Origin: an uncultured Candidatus Binatia bacterium
GTDB taxonomy: Bacteria; Desulfobacterota; Binatia; Bin18
Length of the DNA stretch: 64,000 bases
Assembly (NCBI GenBank): GCA_958296235.1
Contig: OY282457.1
Span: 2,359,684-2,423,683, forward strand
Direction of reading: 5' to 3'
In this document: piece after piece, positions 8,429 through 16,194 of the stretch
Layout of the letters: each line of letters begins with the position of its first letter
Position numbering within the stretch: position 1 is the first letter of the stretch
The notes under the pieces: model-generated
Databases searched by the model: none
Seen by the model: only the letters and a program-made list of their open reading frames with translations
Told to the model about the DNA's origin: nothing
Translations under genes and position numbers: made by a program

Positions 8429-9176
8429 GGCCGGCAGCGCGCGCGTTCGTGAGGGGAAAGTTCTGGTGGTTGGCGTTGGCGGGTTGGGCTCTCCGGCGGC
8501 GTTGGCGCTGGCCCTGGCTGGGGTGGGAACGCTTGGCCTGGTGGATGCAGACCGGGTCGAGCTGTCAAACCTGCAACGACAAATCCTGCACTTTACCCCG
8601 GATATTGGCCGGCCAAAGATCGATTCGGCCAAGGAAAAAATTCAGCAGCTGAACCCCTCGATAACGCTGGTGGCCTATAACGAGCGGCTGCACGCCGGCA
8701 ATCTCGCGGCTATCTTTGCCGCCTATGATTTTATTATTGACGGAACGGATGGCGTGGCCACAAAATTTTTGATCAATGACGGCGCCGTGCTGCTCAACAA
8801 ACCACTCTCTCACGCCGGCATTGTCCAGTTCCACGGTCAGGCATTGACGGTCTTACCCCAGCGGACGACATGTTTGCGCTGCCTGTTCCCGGTCCCGCCT
8901 CATCCTGATGAGAATCCCACCTGCCAGGAGGCCGGCATCCTTGGCAGCCTGGCCGGCAGTTTGGGGAGCGTGCAAGCGGCCGAGGCGGTGAAATACCTGA
9001 GTGGAGCGGGAGAACTCCTGACCGACCGCTTACTGACCTATGACGCCCTGGCCTTGCGCTGGCGAGAGGTCCGGGTGCGCCCCAGCCCGCGCTGTCCGCT
9101 GTGCGGCACGCCACGGACGATTACGGGCTTACACCCCGAAGCCTATGAGTTGGAAAGACTCTGCGCTCCTGTCTGA
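8409..9176 (+). CDS. ThiF/MoeB/HesA-family E1-like adenylyltransferase lacking the N-terminal arginine segment
   Basis: This 255-residue E1-like enzyme would adenylate the C-terminal glycine of a ubiquitin-like sulfur carrier. The nucleotide loop GVGGLGS is at residues 22-28, followed by VDADRVELSNLQRQILH with the catalytic aspartate, and two zinc-type pairs CLRC and CPLC. MoeB and ThiF normally have about 30 more residues at the front, including an RYSRQ-type segment whose arginine reaches into the partner's active site; here that segment is absent. TTG 8409 is preceded by TGAGGAAA at good spacing, and an in-frame stop lies just upstream at 8403, so the short N terminus is not a mis-called start. 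The gene overlaps the BamD-like stop and is followed by the carrier protein and cysM-like genes. Confidence 0.85.
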   Translation: MSLRTNEAGSARVREGKVLVVGVGGLGSPAALALALAGVGTLGLVDADRVELSNLQRQILHFTPDIGRPKIDSAKEKIQQLNPSITLVAYNERLHAGNLAAIFAAYDFIIDGTDGVATKFLINDGAVLLNKPLSHAGIVQFHGQALTVLPQRTTCLRCLFPVPPHPDENPTCQEAGILGSLAGSLGSVQAAEAVKYLSGAGELLTDRLLTYDALALRWREVRVRPSPRCPLCGTPRTITGLHPEAYELERLCAPV

Positions 9177-9264
9177 ACGAAAATCAGGCAGGGTGATTGT
9201 CAGACCGGAGCAAAAACGTCACAGTAGTGGAGAGTGAAGAGTGGAGAGTGGTAAGCAAAACCAG

Positions 9265-9292
9265 CCACTAACCACTAACCACTAGCCACTAA
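9265..9292. repeat. Four tandem copies of a 7-bp unit
   Basis: CCACTAA, CCACTAA, CCACTAG, CCACTAA run head to tail just before the carrier gene. They are preceded by a direct repeat of GTGGAGAGTG (9227-9236 and 9241-9250), whose sequence can pair with the heptamers, so this leader could fold into a hairpin. It adjoins the ribosome site at 9298-9304. Confidence 0.6.
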
Positions 9293-9309
9293 ATCAGAAG
9301 GGAGTGCAT

Positions 9310-9621
9310 ATGAGTGCTCAGGTCCGTATCCCAACCCCGCTCCGCCGCTTTACTGGCGGTGCGGAAGCAGTCTCGGCCGATGGAGCCACGGTTGGGGCCT
9401 TGGTCGATAGTATAGAGAGGAATCATCCGGGGATTAAGGAACGGTTGTGTGACGAGGCTGGCGAAGTCCGTCGCTTTGTTAATATCTTTGTGAATGGGGA
9501 GGATATTCGTTTTATCAACAACCTGGATACGCCGGTGCATGAGGGCGACGAGGTGTCTATCGTACCGGCTATTGCCGGAGGCTCTTTTTGCCCCGGCCTC
9601 GCTACGCTCGACGCCCCCTAG
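9310..9621 (+). CDS. cysO: CysO/MoaD/ThiS-like sulfur carrier with 12 residues after the diglycine
   Basis: The 103-residue product has the beta-grasp carrier pattern of mycobacterial CysO: VRIPTPLRRFTGG at the front, FVNIFVNGEDIRF in the middle and GDEVSIVPAIAGG at residues 79-91. CysO is activated at its terminal glycine, thiolated, and donates sulfur to O-phosphoserine bound to CysM. Here the diglycine is not terminal: SFCPGLATLDAP follows, encoded by a CTCGCTACGCTCGA tract that looks like an intergenic repeat. The tail would have to be removed before activation, as a JAMM peptidase does for some other carriers, but no such peptidase is in the window. ATG 9310 has AAGGGAG upstream. Synteny with E1 and cysM supports the CysO assignment. 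Confidence 0.85.
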   Translation: MSAQVRIPTPLRRFTGGAEAVSADGATVGALVDSIERNHPGIKERLCDEAGEVRRFVNIFVNGEDIRFINNLDTPVHEGDEVSIVPAIAGGSFCPGLATLDAP

Positions 9622-9651
9622 AGAAATAAGAGAAATAAAGGGGGGGATTGC

Positions 9652-10713
9652 GTGTCACGCCTGCCGAAAAGAGGAAATGCGTCCTCCCAGGATAGAGAAG
9701 GGACGCTGGACACGTTTCCTCTTTTTCCGACCGAGGGACCGCCACCAGTCGGCCCCTTGCGTGTTCCGTCGGTGCTGCATCTGATTGGGAATACGCCGCT
9801 GCTTGAAATCACCCGGCTGAGTACGGACATTGTTCCAGGCGTCCGGGTCTATGCCAAACTCGAAGGTTTTAATCCTGGTGGCTCGGTCAAAGACCGCCCC
9901 GCGCTGAGCATGCTCCAAAAAGGGATTGAGAGCGGCGCGCTGACCCCGGACAAGATTATTCTCGATTCCACCTCCGGGAATACCGGGATTGCGCTGGCCA
10001 TGATCGGAGCCGTGCTGGGCTACCCGGTTGAGCTGTGCATCCCCGCCAACGTCAGTATGGAGCGAAAAAAAATCATCTCTGCGTATGGGGCAAAAATGAT
10101 TTTCAGCAGTCCTATGGACGGCTCGGATGGCGCCTTGGATCTGTGTCGGGAGCGGCTGCAAGAGCAGCCCGAGCGCTATTTCAAACCGGATCAATACTTT
10201 AATCCGCACAACTCACTCGCCCACTATCAGACAACCGGACCGGAGCTGTGGTGGCAGACCAAAGAGCAGATCACCCATTTTGTGGCCGGTATGGGGACCG
10301 GCGGTACCTTGATGGGAACCGGGCGCTATCTGAAGGAGAAAAACTCAGCCATTCAGATTGTTGGGGTTGAACCGGATGATGCCTTTCACGGCCTTGAGGG
10401 GCTGAAGCATATGGACAGTTCCATTGTGCCCGGCATCTACTATGAAGAGCAACTTGACCGAAAGATCAGTGTTTCCACTGAAGACGCCTATGAAACAGTG
10501 TACCGGCTCGGAAGAGAAGAAGGGGTGTTGGTTGGCCAGTCATCCGGCGCGGCGATGTGGGCGGCGCTCCAGGTTGCCCGTGAGATCGATCAGGGCATAA
10601 TAGTGACGCTCTTTCCCGATTTTGGAGACAAATATCTCAGCACCAATCTGTGGATCGGCTGGAAAGAGTATAATCAGCGGCAGGCCCAGAATCAGGCCCA
10701 GGGAGCAGTGTGA
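9652..10713 (+). CDS. cysM: CysM-like cysteine synthase (O-phosphoserine/carrier-dependent type likely)
   Basis: A fold-type II PLP enzyme of 353 residues. The PLP lysine lies in NPGGSVKDRPA, the phosphate/substrate loop is STSGNTGIALA, and HFVAGMGTGGTLMGTGRYL is the glycine-rich PLP phosphate clamp. The stretch YFNPHNSLAHYQTTGPELW resembles the mycobacterial CysM rather than CysK, which agrees with the CysO-like gene directly upstream. The product would make cysteine from a beta-substituted serine using carrier-bound thiocarboxylate. The first 40 residues are outside the family fold and are largely encoded by a palindromic element (KRGNASSQDREGTLDTFPLF). GTG 9652 is preceded by the strong site AAGGGGGGA, so the leader is probably translated. 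The exact acceptor, O-phosphoserine or O-acetylserine, is inferred. Confidence 0.9.
   Translation: MSRLPKRGNASSQDREGTLDTFPLFPTEGPPPVGPLRVPSVLHLIGNTPLLEITRLSTDIVPGVRVYAKLEGFNPGGSVKDRPALSMLQKGIESGALTPDKIILDSTSGNTGIALAMIGAVLGYPVELCIPANVSMERKKIISAYGAKMIFSSPMDGSDGALDLCRERLQEQPERYFKPDQYFNPHNSLAHYQTTGPELWWQTKEQITHFVAGMGTGGTLMGTGRYLKEKNSAIQIVGVEPDDAFHGLEGLKHMDSSIVPGIYYEEQLDRKISVSTEDAYETVYRLGREEGVLVGQSSGAAMWAALQVAREIDQGIIVTLFPDFGDKYLSTNLWIGWKEYNQRQAQNQAQGAV
9666..9727. repeat. DTFPL palindromic element, best-preserved copy (5' end of cysM-like gene)
   Basis: The left arm GAAAAGAGGAAATGCGTCC and the right arm GGACACGTTTCCTCTTTTTC pair over about 18 positions with two G-T type mismatches, with a 23-base centre. 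The element is wholly inside the open reading frame and encodes the protein's N-terminal leader. Related copies lie at 8324, 11327, 20624 and 34356, with partial ones at 26976, 51262 and 61343. Confidence 0.75.
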
Positions 10714-10846
10714 CGGAGCAGTCTTCTTCCCCCTGTTCTCCAGCGCGTAGCGCCGAACCCGGCCTCGTGAGACACCAGTTTGACTGGGCCGCTTGAGGCG
10801 CACGGCGGCCGGCATTGCATAGTCCGGCGAGGTTTTGGAAGTACCC

Positions 10847-11617
10847 ATGCTCGGAGACGCCCAGATCGAACGCTATAGCCGGCAGATCATTTTGCCCCAG
10901 GTCGGCGGGAGAGGGCAAGAAAAAATCCTTCAGAGTCGGGTGTATGTTGACGGCGACGGGCTGCTCGCGGCAACGGCGCTCTTGTATCTTGTCGCTGCCG
11001 GCGTTGGGACTGTTGGCCTCGCCCGGTCCAAGGCCGCTCCGGTCTTTTCCGCCCTTGCGGAACAATCCCTCCAACCAGATGAGCAGCCTGTGGCCCACAC
11101 GCTCAGGCGTCTGAATCCTGATTGTACAATTATGGTCCAGCCGGCTGGGGACAAACAACCGACCCGCCACTATGATCTAGTTCTGGCCACAACAGCTGCC
11201 CTGCACGATGAGTGGTACGCTCAGCGCAAGCCGTTTGTGTGGGGGGCTATCAATGGGGAAGACGCCCGCTTATTCGTCAGTCGGGGTGACAGGGCTGACC
11301 GGCCCTGCCTGCGCTGTCTCTTCTCAGAAAGAGTAAACATACCCTCCGACAGACAGGCAAAGGCTGGGCAGGTTGACTCTTTTCCATCAGCAGACCCGAC
11401 TGACTCCCCAATCCTCAGCCCGCCCTACGCGCTCTTTTTGGGGACCCAACTCGTCACCGAAGTTCTGAAAATCATCCTCCAGCCCGAGGTGGACAGTCAG
11501 CCCAAACTGCTGGAATGGACATTCCCGGCGTTTCACTGTACCGAGCGGACGGTTGAGAAGAATCCGCACTGCGCGGTCTGTTCGACGCCAGTCCAGAGCG
11601 CCGGCCAGAGCGCCTGA
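10847..11617 (+). CDS. ThiF-family E1-like protein with degenerate nucleotide loop but intact N-terminal arginine segment
   Basis: The 256-residue product starts like MoeB, with [20 protein letters not shown] (arginines at 9 and 12). Where GxGGxGS should follow it reads VDGDGLLAA (residues 34-42), and the downstream acidic VDAD motif is missing, so it should not bind ATP by itself. Zinc-type pairs CLRC and CAVC are kept. It is the mirror image of the E1-like protein encoded at 8409-9176. Together they resemble the inactive and active adenylation halves of eukaryotic heterodimeric E1s; this pairing is inference. A palindromic element encodes [10 protein letters not shown] and onward in the middle of the protein. 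ATG 10847 is chosen because [13 protein letters not shown] matches family N termini. Confidence 0.8.
   Translation: MLGDAQIERYSRQIILPQVGGRGQEKILQSRVYVDGDGLLAATALLYLVAAGVGTVGLARSKAAPVFSALAEQSLQPDEQPVAHTLRRLNPDCTIMVQPAGDKQPTRHYDLVLATTAALHDEWYAQRKPFVWGAINGEDARLFVSRGDRADRPCLRCLFSERVNIPSDRQAKAGQVDSFPSADPTDSPILSPPYALFLGTQLVTEVLKIILQPEVDSQPKLLEWTFPAFHCTERTVEKNPHCAVCSTPVQSAGQSA
11327..11384. repeat. DTFPL palindromic element inside the second ThiF-like gene
   Basis: The left arm GAAAGAGTAAACATACCC and right arm GGGCAGGTTGACTCTTTTC pair with three mismatches. It is read as [10 protein letters not shown]...VDSFP directly after the CLRC zinc-type pair and before the C-terminal helix region, a position where a flexible linker is expected. 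Confidence 0.65.
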
Positions 11618-11637
11618 TTGAAGAAGGAGAGGGGAAC

Positions 11638-12585
11638 GTGGAGACCCGGAATCATCAGCCTGCCTCGAATGACGGGAATTCCTATTCCCTCACGCATCTC
11701 AGGTGTCTTGAGGCCGAGAGCATTCATATCATTCGCGAGGTGGTGGCGGAGTTTGACAACCCGGTCATGCTGTACTCCATCGGCAAGGATTCGGCGGTCA
11801 TGCTGCATCTGGCGCGGAAAGCGTTCGCGCCGGGAACGCTCCCCTTCCCCTTACTGCACGTTGATACGACCTGGAAATTCCGAGAGATGATCGCCTTCCG
11901 CGAGACCTACATCAGACACGAGCTCGGCTTCGACCTGCTCGTGTATATCAATCAGGCCGGGGTCAAAGCCGGCATCAGCCCCATGACGCACGGGTCCAAA
12001 AAACACACCGACGTGATGAAGACGCAGGCGCTCAAACAGGCGCTCGATCAGTACGGATTTGATGCGGCTTTTGGCGGCGCGCGGCGTGATGAGGAGAAAT
12101 CACGAGCCAAAGAACGGGTGTACTCGTTCCGCGACCGCAACCATCGCTGGGACCCCAAGAACCAGCGGCCCGAGCTGTGGAATCTGTATAACTCCACGCT
12201 TGATAAAGGCGAGAGCATCCGTGTTTTTCCGTTGTCGAACTGGACCGAGTTGGACGTCTGGCAATATGTCTACCGCGAAAACATCCCCCTCGTTCCGCTC
12301 TACTTTGCCAAGGAACGTCCGGTTGTCGAGCGCGACGGGGTACTCATTATGGTTGACGACGACCGTCTGCCGCTCCATCCGGGTGAGCGGCCGCAGTTGA
12401 AGAAAGTCCGCTTTCGCACCCTGGGCTGCTATCCGCTGACGGGCGCGATTGAATCCGAGGCCGACACCCTGCCGCTGATCATTCAGGAAATGCTGCTGGC
12501 TACCCAGTCCGAACGGCAAGGCCGCGTCATTGATTTCGACCAGTCCGGCTCTATGGAAGAGAAGAAAAAGGAAGGCTATTTCTAA
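11638..12585 (+). CDS. cysD: Sulfate adenylyltransferase subunit 2
   Basis: CysD is the catalytic ATP-pyrophosphatase-type subunit of ATP sulfurylase and makes adenosine 5'-phosphosulfate together with the GTPase CysN. The 315-residue product has the PP-loop [15 protein letters not shown], the family stretches [21 protein letters not shown] and [15 protein letters not shown], and the C-terminal [11 protein letters not shown]. Length and motifs are complete. GTG 11638 follows GGAGAGGGGAAC. It lies 20 bp behind the second E1-like gene and 7 bp ahead of cysN/C, so activation of sulfate and its delivery to cysteine through the carrier protein appear to be co-transcribed. Confidence 0.96.
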   Translation: METRNHQPASNDGNSYSLTHLRCLEAESIHIIREVVAEFDNPVMLYSIGKDSAVMLHLARKAFAPGTLPFPLLHVDTTWKFREMIAFRETYIRHELGFDLLVYINQAGVKAGISPMTHGSKKHTDVMKTQALKQALDQYGFDAAFGGARRDEEKSRAKERVYSFRDRNHRWDPKNQRPELWNLYNSTLDKGESIRVFPLSNWTELDVWQYVYRENIPLVPLYFAKERPVVERDGVLIMVDDDRLPLHPGERPQLKKVRFRTLGCYPLTGAIESEADTLPLIIQEMLLATQSERQGRVIDFDQSGSMEEKKKEGYF

Positions 12586-12592
12586 GAGCGCC

Positions 12593-14530
12593 ATGTCTCA
12601 CCAATCCGACCTGATTGCGACCGATATCGAAGCCTATCTCGCCCAGCATGAGCGCAAGGACCTGCTGCGCTTCCTGACCTGCGGAAGTGTGGATGACGGC
12701 AAGAGTACCCTGATCGGCCGGCTCTTGTACGACTCCAAGCTGATCTATGAGGACCAGCTTGAGGCGATGAAAAAAGACTCGGTTCGGCACGGCACGACCG
12801 ACACGGAATTTGACCCGGCCCTGCTGACGGACGGCCTCAAAGCCGAACGCGAACAGGGCATCACCATCGATGTCGCCTATCGCTATTTTTCGACCGCCAA
12901 ACGCAAATTCATTATTGCCGACACCCCTGGGCATGAGCAGTACACCCGGAATATGGCGACCGGCGCATCAACCTGTGACCTGGCCATTATCCTGATTGAT
13001 GCCCGCGCTGGCGTCCTGACCCAAACCCGACGACACAGCTTTATCGCCTCGCTCTTGGGGATCAAGCATATTATTGTTGCCGTCAACAAGATGGACCTGG
13101 TTGACTACAGCCAGGAGGTGTTTGAACGGATCGTCACAGACTATACCGACTTTGCCGCCAGACTCGAGCTGAGCGATGTGCACTTCCTGCCCATAGCGGC
13201 GCTGCACGGCGATAACGTGGTGCACAAAAGCGAACATATGCCGTGGTACACGGGCAGCCCGCTGATGCACCTGTTAGAGCATGTCTATATTGCCTCGGAC
13301 GCCAATCTGATCGACTTTCGTTTTCCGGTCCAATACGTCAATCGCCCCAACCCGGACTTTCGCGGTTTTTGTGGCACAGTGGCCTCGGGCGTCGTGCGGC
13401 CGGGCGATGAGGTCATGGTGTTCCCGTCACGCAAAACCAGCCGGGTGAAAGCCATTCATACCTTTGAGGGAGAACTGGAACAGGCCCTGCCGCCGCTGGC
13501 CGTGACCCTGACGCTTGAAGACGAGATCGACGTCAGTCGCGGCGATATGCTCGTTCACCCCAACAATATCCCCCTCATAGCCACGCGCTTTGAAGCCATG
13601 CTGGTGTGGATGGCCGAAGAACCCCTGCGGCCCGGCAGGCAGTATTTTCTCAAGCAGACCACCAACACGACGCCTGGAGTCATTACCGATGTGCGGTATC
13701 GTATAGACGTCAATACCCTCCACCGGGAAGACGCCGCGCAGCTGGCACTCAATGAAATCGGCCGGTGTGCCTTTGCGCTCGAAAAGCCGATTGCCTGTGA
13801 CCCCTACCGCAAGAACCGCGCGTCTGGCGCGTTTGTTGTCATTGACCGCCTCACCAATAATACAGTAGGTGCCGGCATGATTATCGACCGGAAGCCGGAA
13901 CCCCCGGCTCAGCCGGACGTGTCCGAACGGACGCGGAGTCAAGCCCCTATCCGGGCGGAAACCGGGCTGATTGCCGTGGCCGAGCGTGAGACCGCCCTGC
14001 GCCAACACGCGCTGACGATCTGGCTGACGGGTTTGTCCGGCTCCGGGAAGTCCTCTCTTGCGGAACGGCTTGAGCGGCGTCTGCATACGGAAGGATTCCA
14101 CGCCTGTCGGCTCGATGGCGATAATCTCCGCCTGGGCTTGAATCGGGACTTGGCGTTTTCCGCGGCGGACCGCGCAGAAAATATCCGCCGCATTGCCGAA
14201 GTCGCGCGGCTCTTTAATCAAGCCGGGCTCATCGTCCTGGCACCGGTTATTGCCCCCTTTCACACAGACCGACAGCACGCGGCAGAAATCATCGGCGCGG
14301 CGCGCTTTTTTGAGGTGTATGTGGATACCCCGCTTGATGTGTGCGAGGAGCGCGATGTGAAAGGGCTGTATCGCAAGGCGCGGGCAGGAGAGATTGCAGA
14401 CTTTACCGGCATCTCCGCTCCCTATGAACCGCCGCCAGCGCCGGCGCTCCGTCTGACGACAGTGGGCCACACCGTTGAAGAATCGACCGACCTCCTGTTT
14501 CGGTCGATCGCGGCTCGTATCCGGCTGTAG
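12593..14530 (+). CDS. cysNC: Bifunctional sulfate adenylyltransferase subunit 1 / adenylylsulfate kinase
   Basis: The product of 645 residues is a CysN-CysC fusion. The N-terminal EF-Tu-like GTPase has P-loop [33 protein letters not shown] and NKMDL, followed by two beta-barrel domains. From about residue 475 the APS kinase begins with its own P-loop [14 protein letters not shown], then [16 protein letters not shown] and [17 protein letters not shown]. Together with CysD it converts sulfate through APS to PAPS. One deviation is IAPFHTDR where APS kinases usually have ISPYR. ATG 12593 ([11 protein letters not shown]) is used rather than the longer frame that would overlap cysD deeply. No PAPS or sulfite reductase is in the window. 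Confidence 0.95.
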   Translation: MSHQSDLIATDIEAYLAQHERKDLLRFLTCGSVDDGKSTLIGRLLYDSKLIYEDQLEAMKKDSVRHGTTDTEFDPALLTDGLKAEREQGITIDVAYRYFSTAKRKFIIADTPGHEQYTRNMATGASTCDLAIILIDARAGVLTQTRRHSFIASLLGIKHIIVAVNKMDLVDYSQEVFERIVTDYTDFAARLELSDVHFLPIAALHGDNVVHKSEHMPWYTGSPLMHLLEHVYIASDANLIDFRFPVQYVNRPNPDFRGFCGTVASGVVRPGDEVMVFPSRKTSRVKAIHTFEGELEQALPPLAVTLTLEDEIDVSRGDMLVHPNNIPLIATRFEAMLVWMAEEPLRPGRQYFLKQTTNTTPGVITDVRYRIDVNTLHREDAAQLALNEIGRCAFALEKPIACDPYRKNRASGAFVVIDRLTNNTVGAGMIIDRKPEPPAQPDVSERTRSQAPIRAETGLIAVAERETALRQHALTIWLTGLSGSGKSSLAERLERRLHTEGFHACRLDGDNLRLGLNRDLAFSAADRAENIRRIAEVARLFNQAGLIVLAPVIAPFHTDRQHAAEIIGAARFFEVYVDTPLDVCEERDVKGLYRKARAGEIADFTGISAPYEPPPAPALRLTTVGHTVEESTDLLFRSIAARIRL

Positions 14531-14578
14531 CCAACTCCCGGTATCCCCGCCTGATACATATTTTCTTGAGGAGGCTGG

Positions 14579-16183
14579 ATGGTTGATCTCAAGCGTAGCA
14601 TCACGACGGGGGTTCTTGTCCTGACGTGTACGCTCCCCGCGGCAGGTCAGGAAGCTGATTTCCGGACGCCAACCCAAACCGTAGAGGAGCAGTTTCTCTT
14701 TCTGCGGAAAGGTATTCAGGCCGAATATTTTTCTCGTGAAGTCGGACAGGACTGGGATCAGATGGTGTTCTGGCCGCACGGGGCCGCGCAGCCGACCCAT
14801 CTGGTCGGCTGCGTTGAAGAAATCCTCGGCTGTTTGAGCGGCGCCTGTGGCGAGTCCTTTGTCGTTGGGGACAAACTGACACCGAGCGTCCAGCTCATCG
14901 ACTTGCAGACCCGGGCGGTCACAACCCTGGTGCGCGGCATGACGATTTGCGATGGGATCCGAACCACGCCGTGGGGTACGCTGGTCGCCACGGAAGAAGA
15001 CCTCGTCAGCGACACCGGGGCGGTGTATGAAATCCTGGACCCGCTAACGAAGGACGAGTTTACCATTCTTGAGCGAGGCAGTGGCGGCGCGCCGGCCCGG
15101 ATCGTAGATCAGGCCGGCCGGGACGCCTCGGCCAGCATTATCAAGCGCACGGCCTTTCCCGTGATTCGCTACGAAGGCTTCCTGGTGCATGAAACCGGCG
15201 TGGTGATTGCCGGCGATGAAGAACGGCCCGGGAGCTATGCGCAGGGCGATACCGATGGCGGCGCGGTGTATAAATTCATCCCGACCAGGCTGTACGACCC
15301 CGCCACCGGGCCTATTGCGTCCCTCGACCAATCCCCCTTGGTCGAAGGGACAATATACGCGCTGCAAGTGTCGTGTCGAGATGACCTCCAGCAGTTCGGC
15401 CAGGGCTGCGAGGTGGGCAACGGCGCCTGGATTCCACTTACGCCAACCGCTGCGTCTGAACCAACCGCCGCGCCTGAGAGCGGCATTACGCTCACTAGGT
15501 TCTTCCCGGATAAAGGCAAACTTCGCATTGGCCGCGAGGCCGCCAATGCGGCCGGGGCAACGGCCTATTCCCGCCCCGAAGACCTCCACCGTGACCCGCT
15601 GTTCAGCGACCCCACCCAGCCTGAGGCCATCCGTTTCTGCTTTGCCGTCACCGGCAATCATGCCGCCAGCAACTACGGCGAGGTCCAATGCGCGATTGAC
15701 CGGAATGTGACCGCGGCAACCGGGACAACCGGAGAAATCGTGCTGAACCGCTTCATTGAAGGCAGCCCCGAATTCAGCCAACCGGACAATCTGGCCTTTC
15801 AGCCGACAACCGGGGCGCTGTTTGTTGTCGAGGACAATGGGACGAGCCAGGGCAATAGTGACGTGTGGGCCTGTCTGCCGGACGGCGCGGACGCCGATAT
15901 CAAGTCTGACGGCTGTGTGCGGCTGCTCAAAATTGCCGACGGGTCTGCCGAGTCAACCGGTTTTCTCTTCACGCCGGATGGCACCCAAGCCTATTTTGCG
16001 ATCCAGCATAGCGCAGACGGCAATATGCCGTTAGTGGATGATTTTCGGACCGATGACCTGATCCGGCTGTCAGGGTTTCGGGTCAGACCCATGAAGTATG
16101 ATTTTGGCGCACGGACGGCGCACCGTCTCGAAAGGCAGTCCTATCGATATTTCGGTTTTGGAGCCGAAAACCAAATCGAGTAG
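14579..16183 (+). CDS. PhoX-like (DUF839) secreted protein, putative alkaline phosphatase
   Basis: The 534-residue product has a short signal peptide (ITTGVLVLTCTLPAAGQ) and a body of beta-propeller type. The block GVVIAGDEERPGSYAQGDTDGGAVYKFIP (split here: GVVIAGDEERPGSY, then AQGDTDGGAVYKF) matches the PhoX/DUF839 family, in which such acidic loops hold Ca2+ and Fe. Near the end PDNLAFQPTTGALFVVEDNG is another typical blade motif. PhoX enzymes release phosphate from organic esters in the periplasm. No pho-box or Pst genes are nearby, and the gene is followed 12 bp later by a cytochrome c gene, so a redox or other hydrolytic role cannot be excluded. The start at 14579 has GAGGAGGCTGG just upstream. 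Confidence 0.75.
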   Translation: MVDLKRSITTGVLVLTCTLPAAGQEADFRTPTQTVEEQFLFLRKGIQAEYFSREVGQDWDQMVFWPHGAAQPTHLVGCVEEILGCLSGACGESFVVGDKLTPSVQLIDLQTRAVTTLVRGMTICDGIRTTPWGTLVATEEDLVSDTGAVYEILDPLTKDEFTILERGSGGAPARIVDQAGRDASASIIKRTAFPVIRYEGFLVHETGVVIAGDEERPGSYAQGDTDGGAVYKFIPTRLYDPATGPIASLDQSPLVEGTIYALQVSCRDDLQQFGQGCEVGNGAWIPLTPTAASEPTAAPESGITLTRFFPDKGKLRIGREAANAAGATAYSRPEDLHRDPLFSDPTQPEAIRFCFAVTGNHAASNYGEVQCAIDRNVTAATGTTGEIVLNRFIEGSPEFSQPDNLAFQPTTGALFVVEDNGTSQGNSDVWACLPDGADADIKSDGCVRLLKIADGSAESTGFLFTPDGTQAYFAIQHSADGNMPLVDDFRTDDLIRLSGFRVRPMKYDFGARTAHRLERQSYRYFGFGAENQIE

Positions 16184-16194
16184 CCCTGAGCGCG

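Noticed and set aside
13427..14800. 457-codon minus-strand frame across cysNC
   Set aside because: Covers the CysN/C fusion and the PhoX-like start in antisense; no family pattern or ribosome site.
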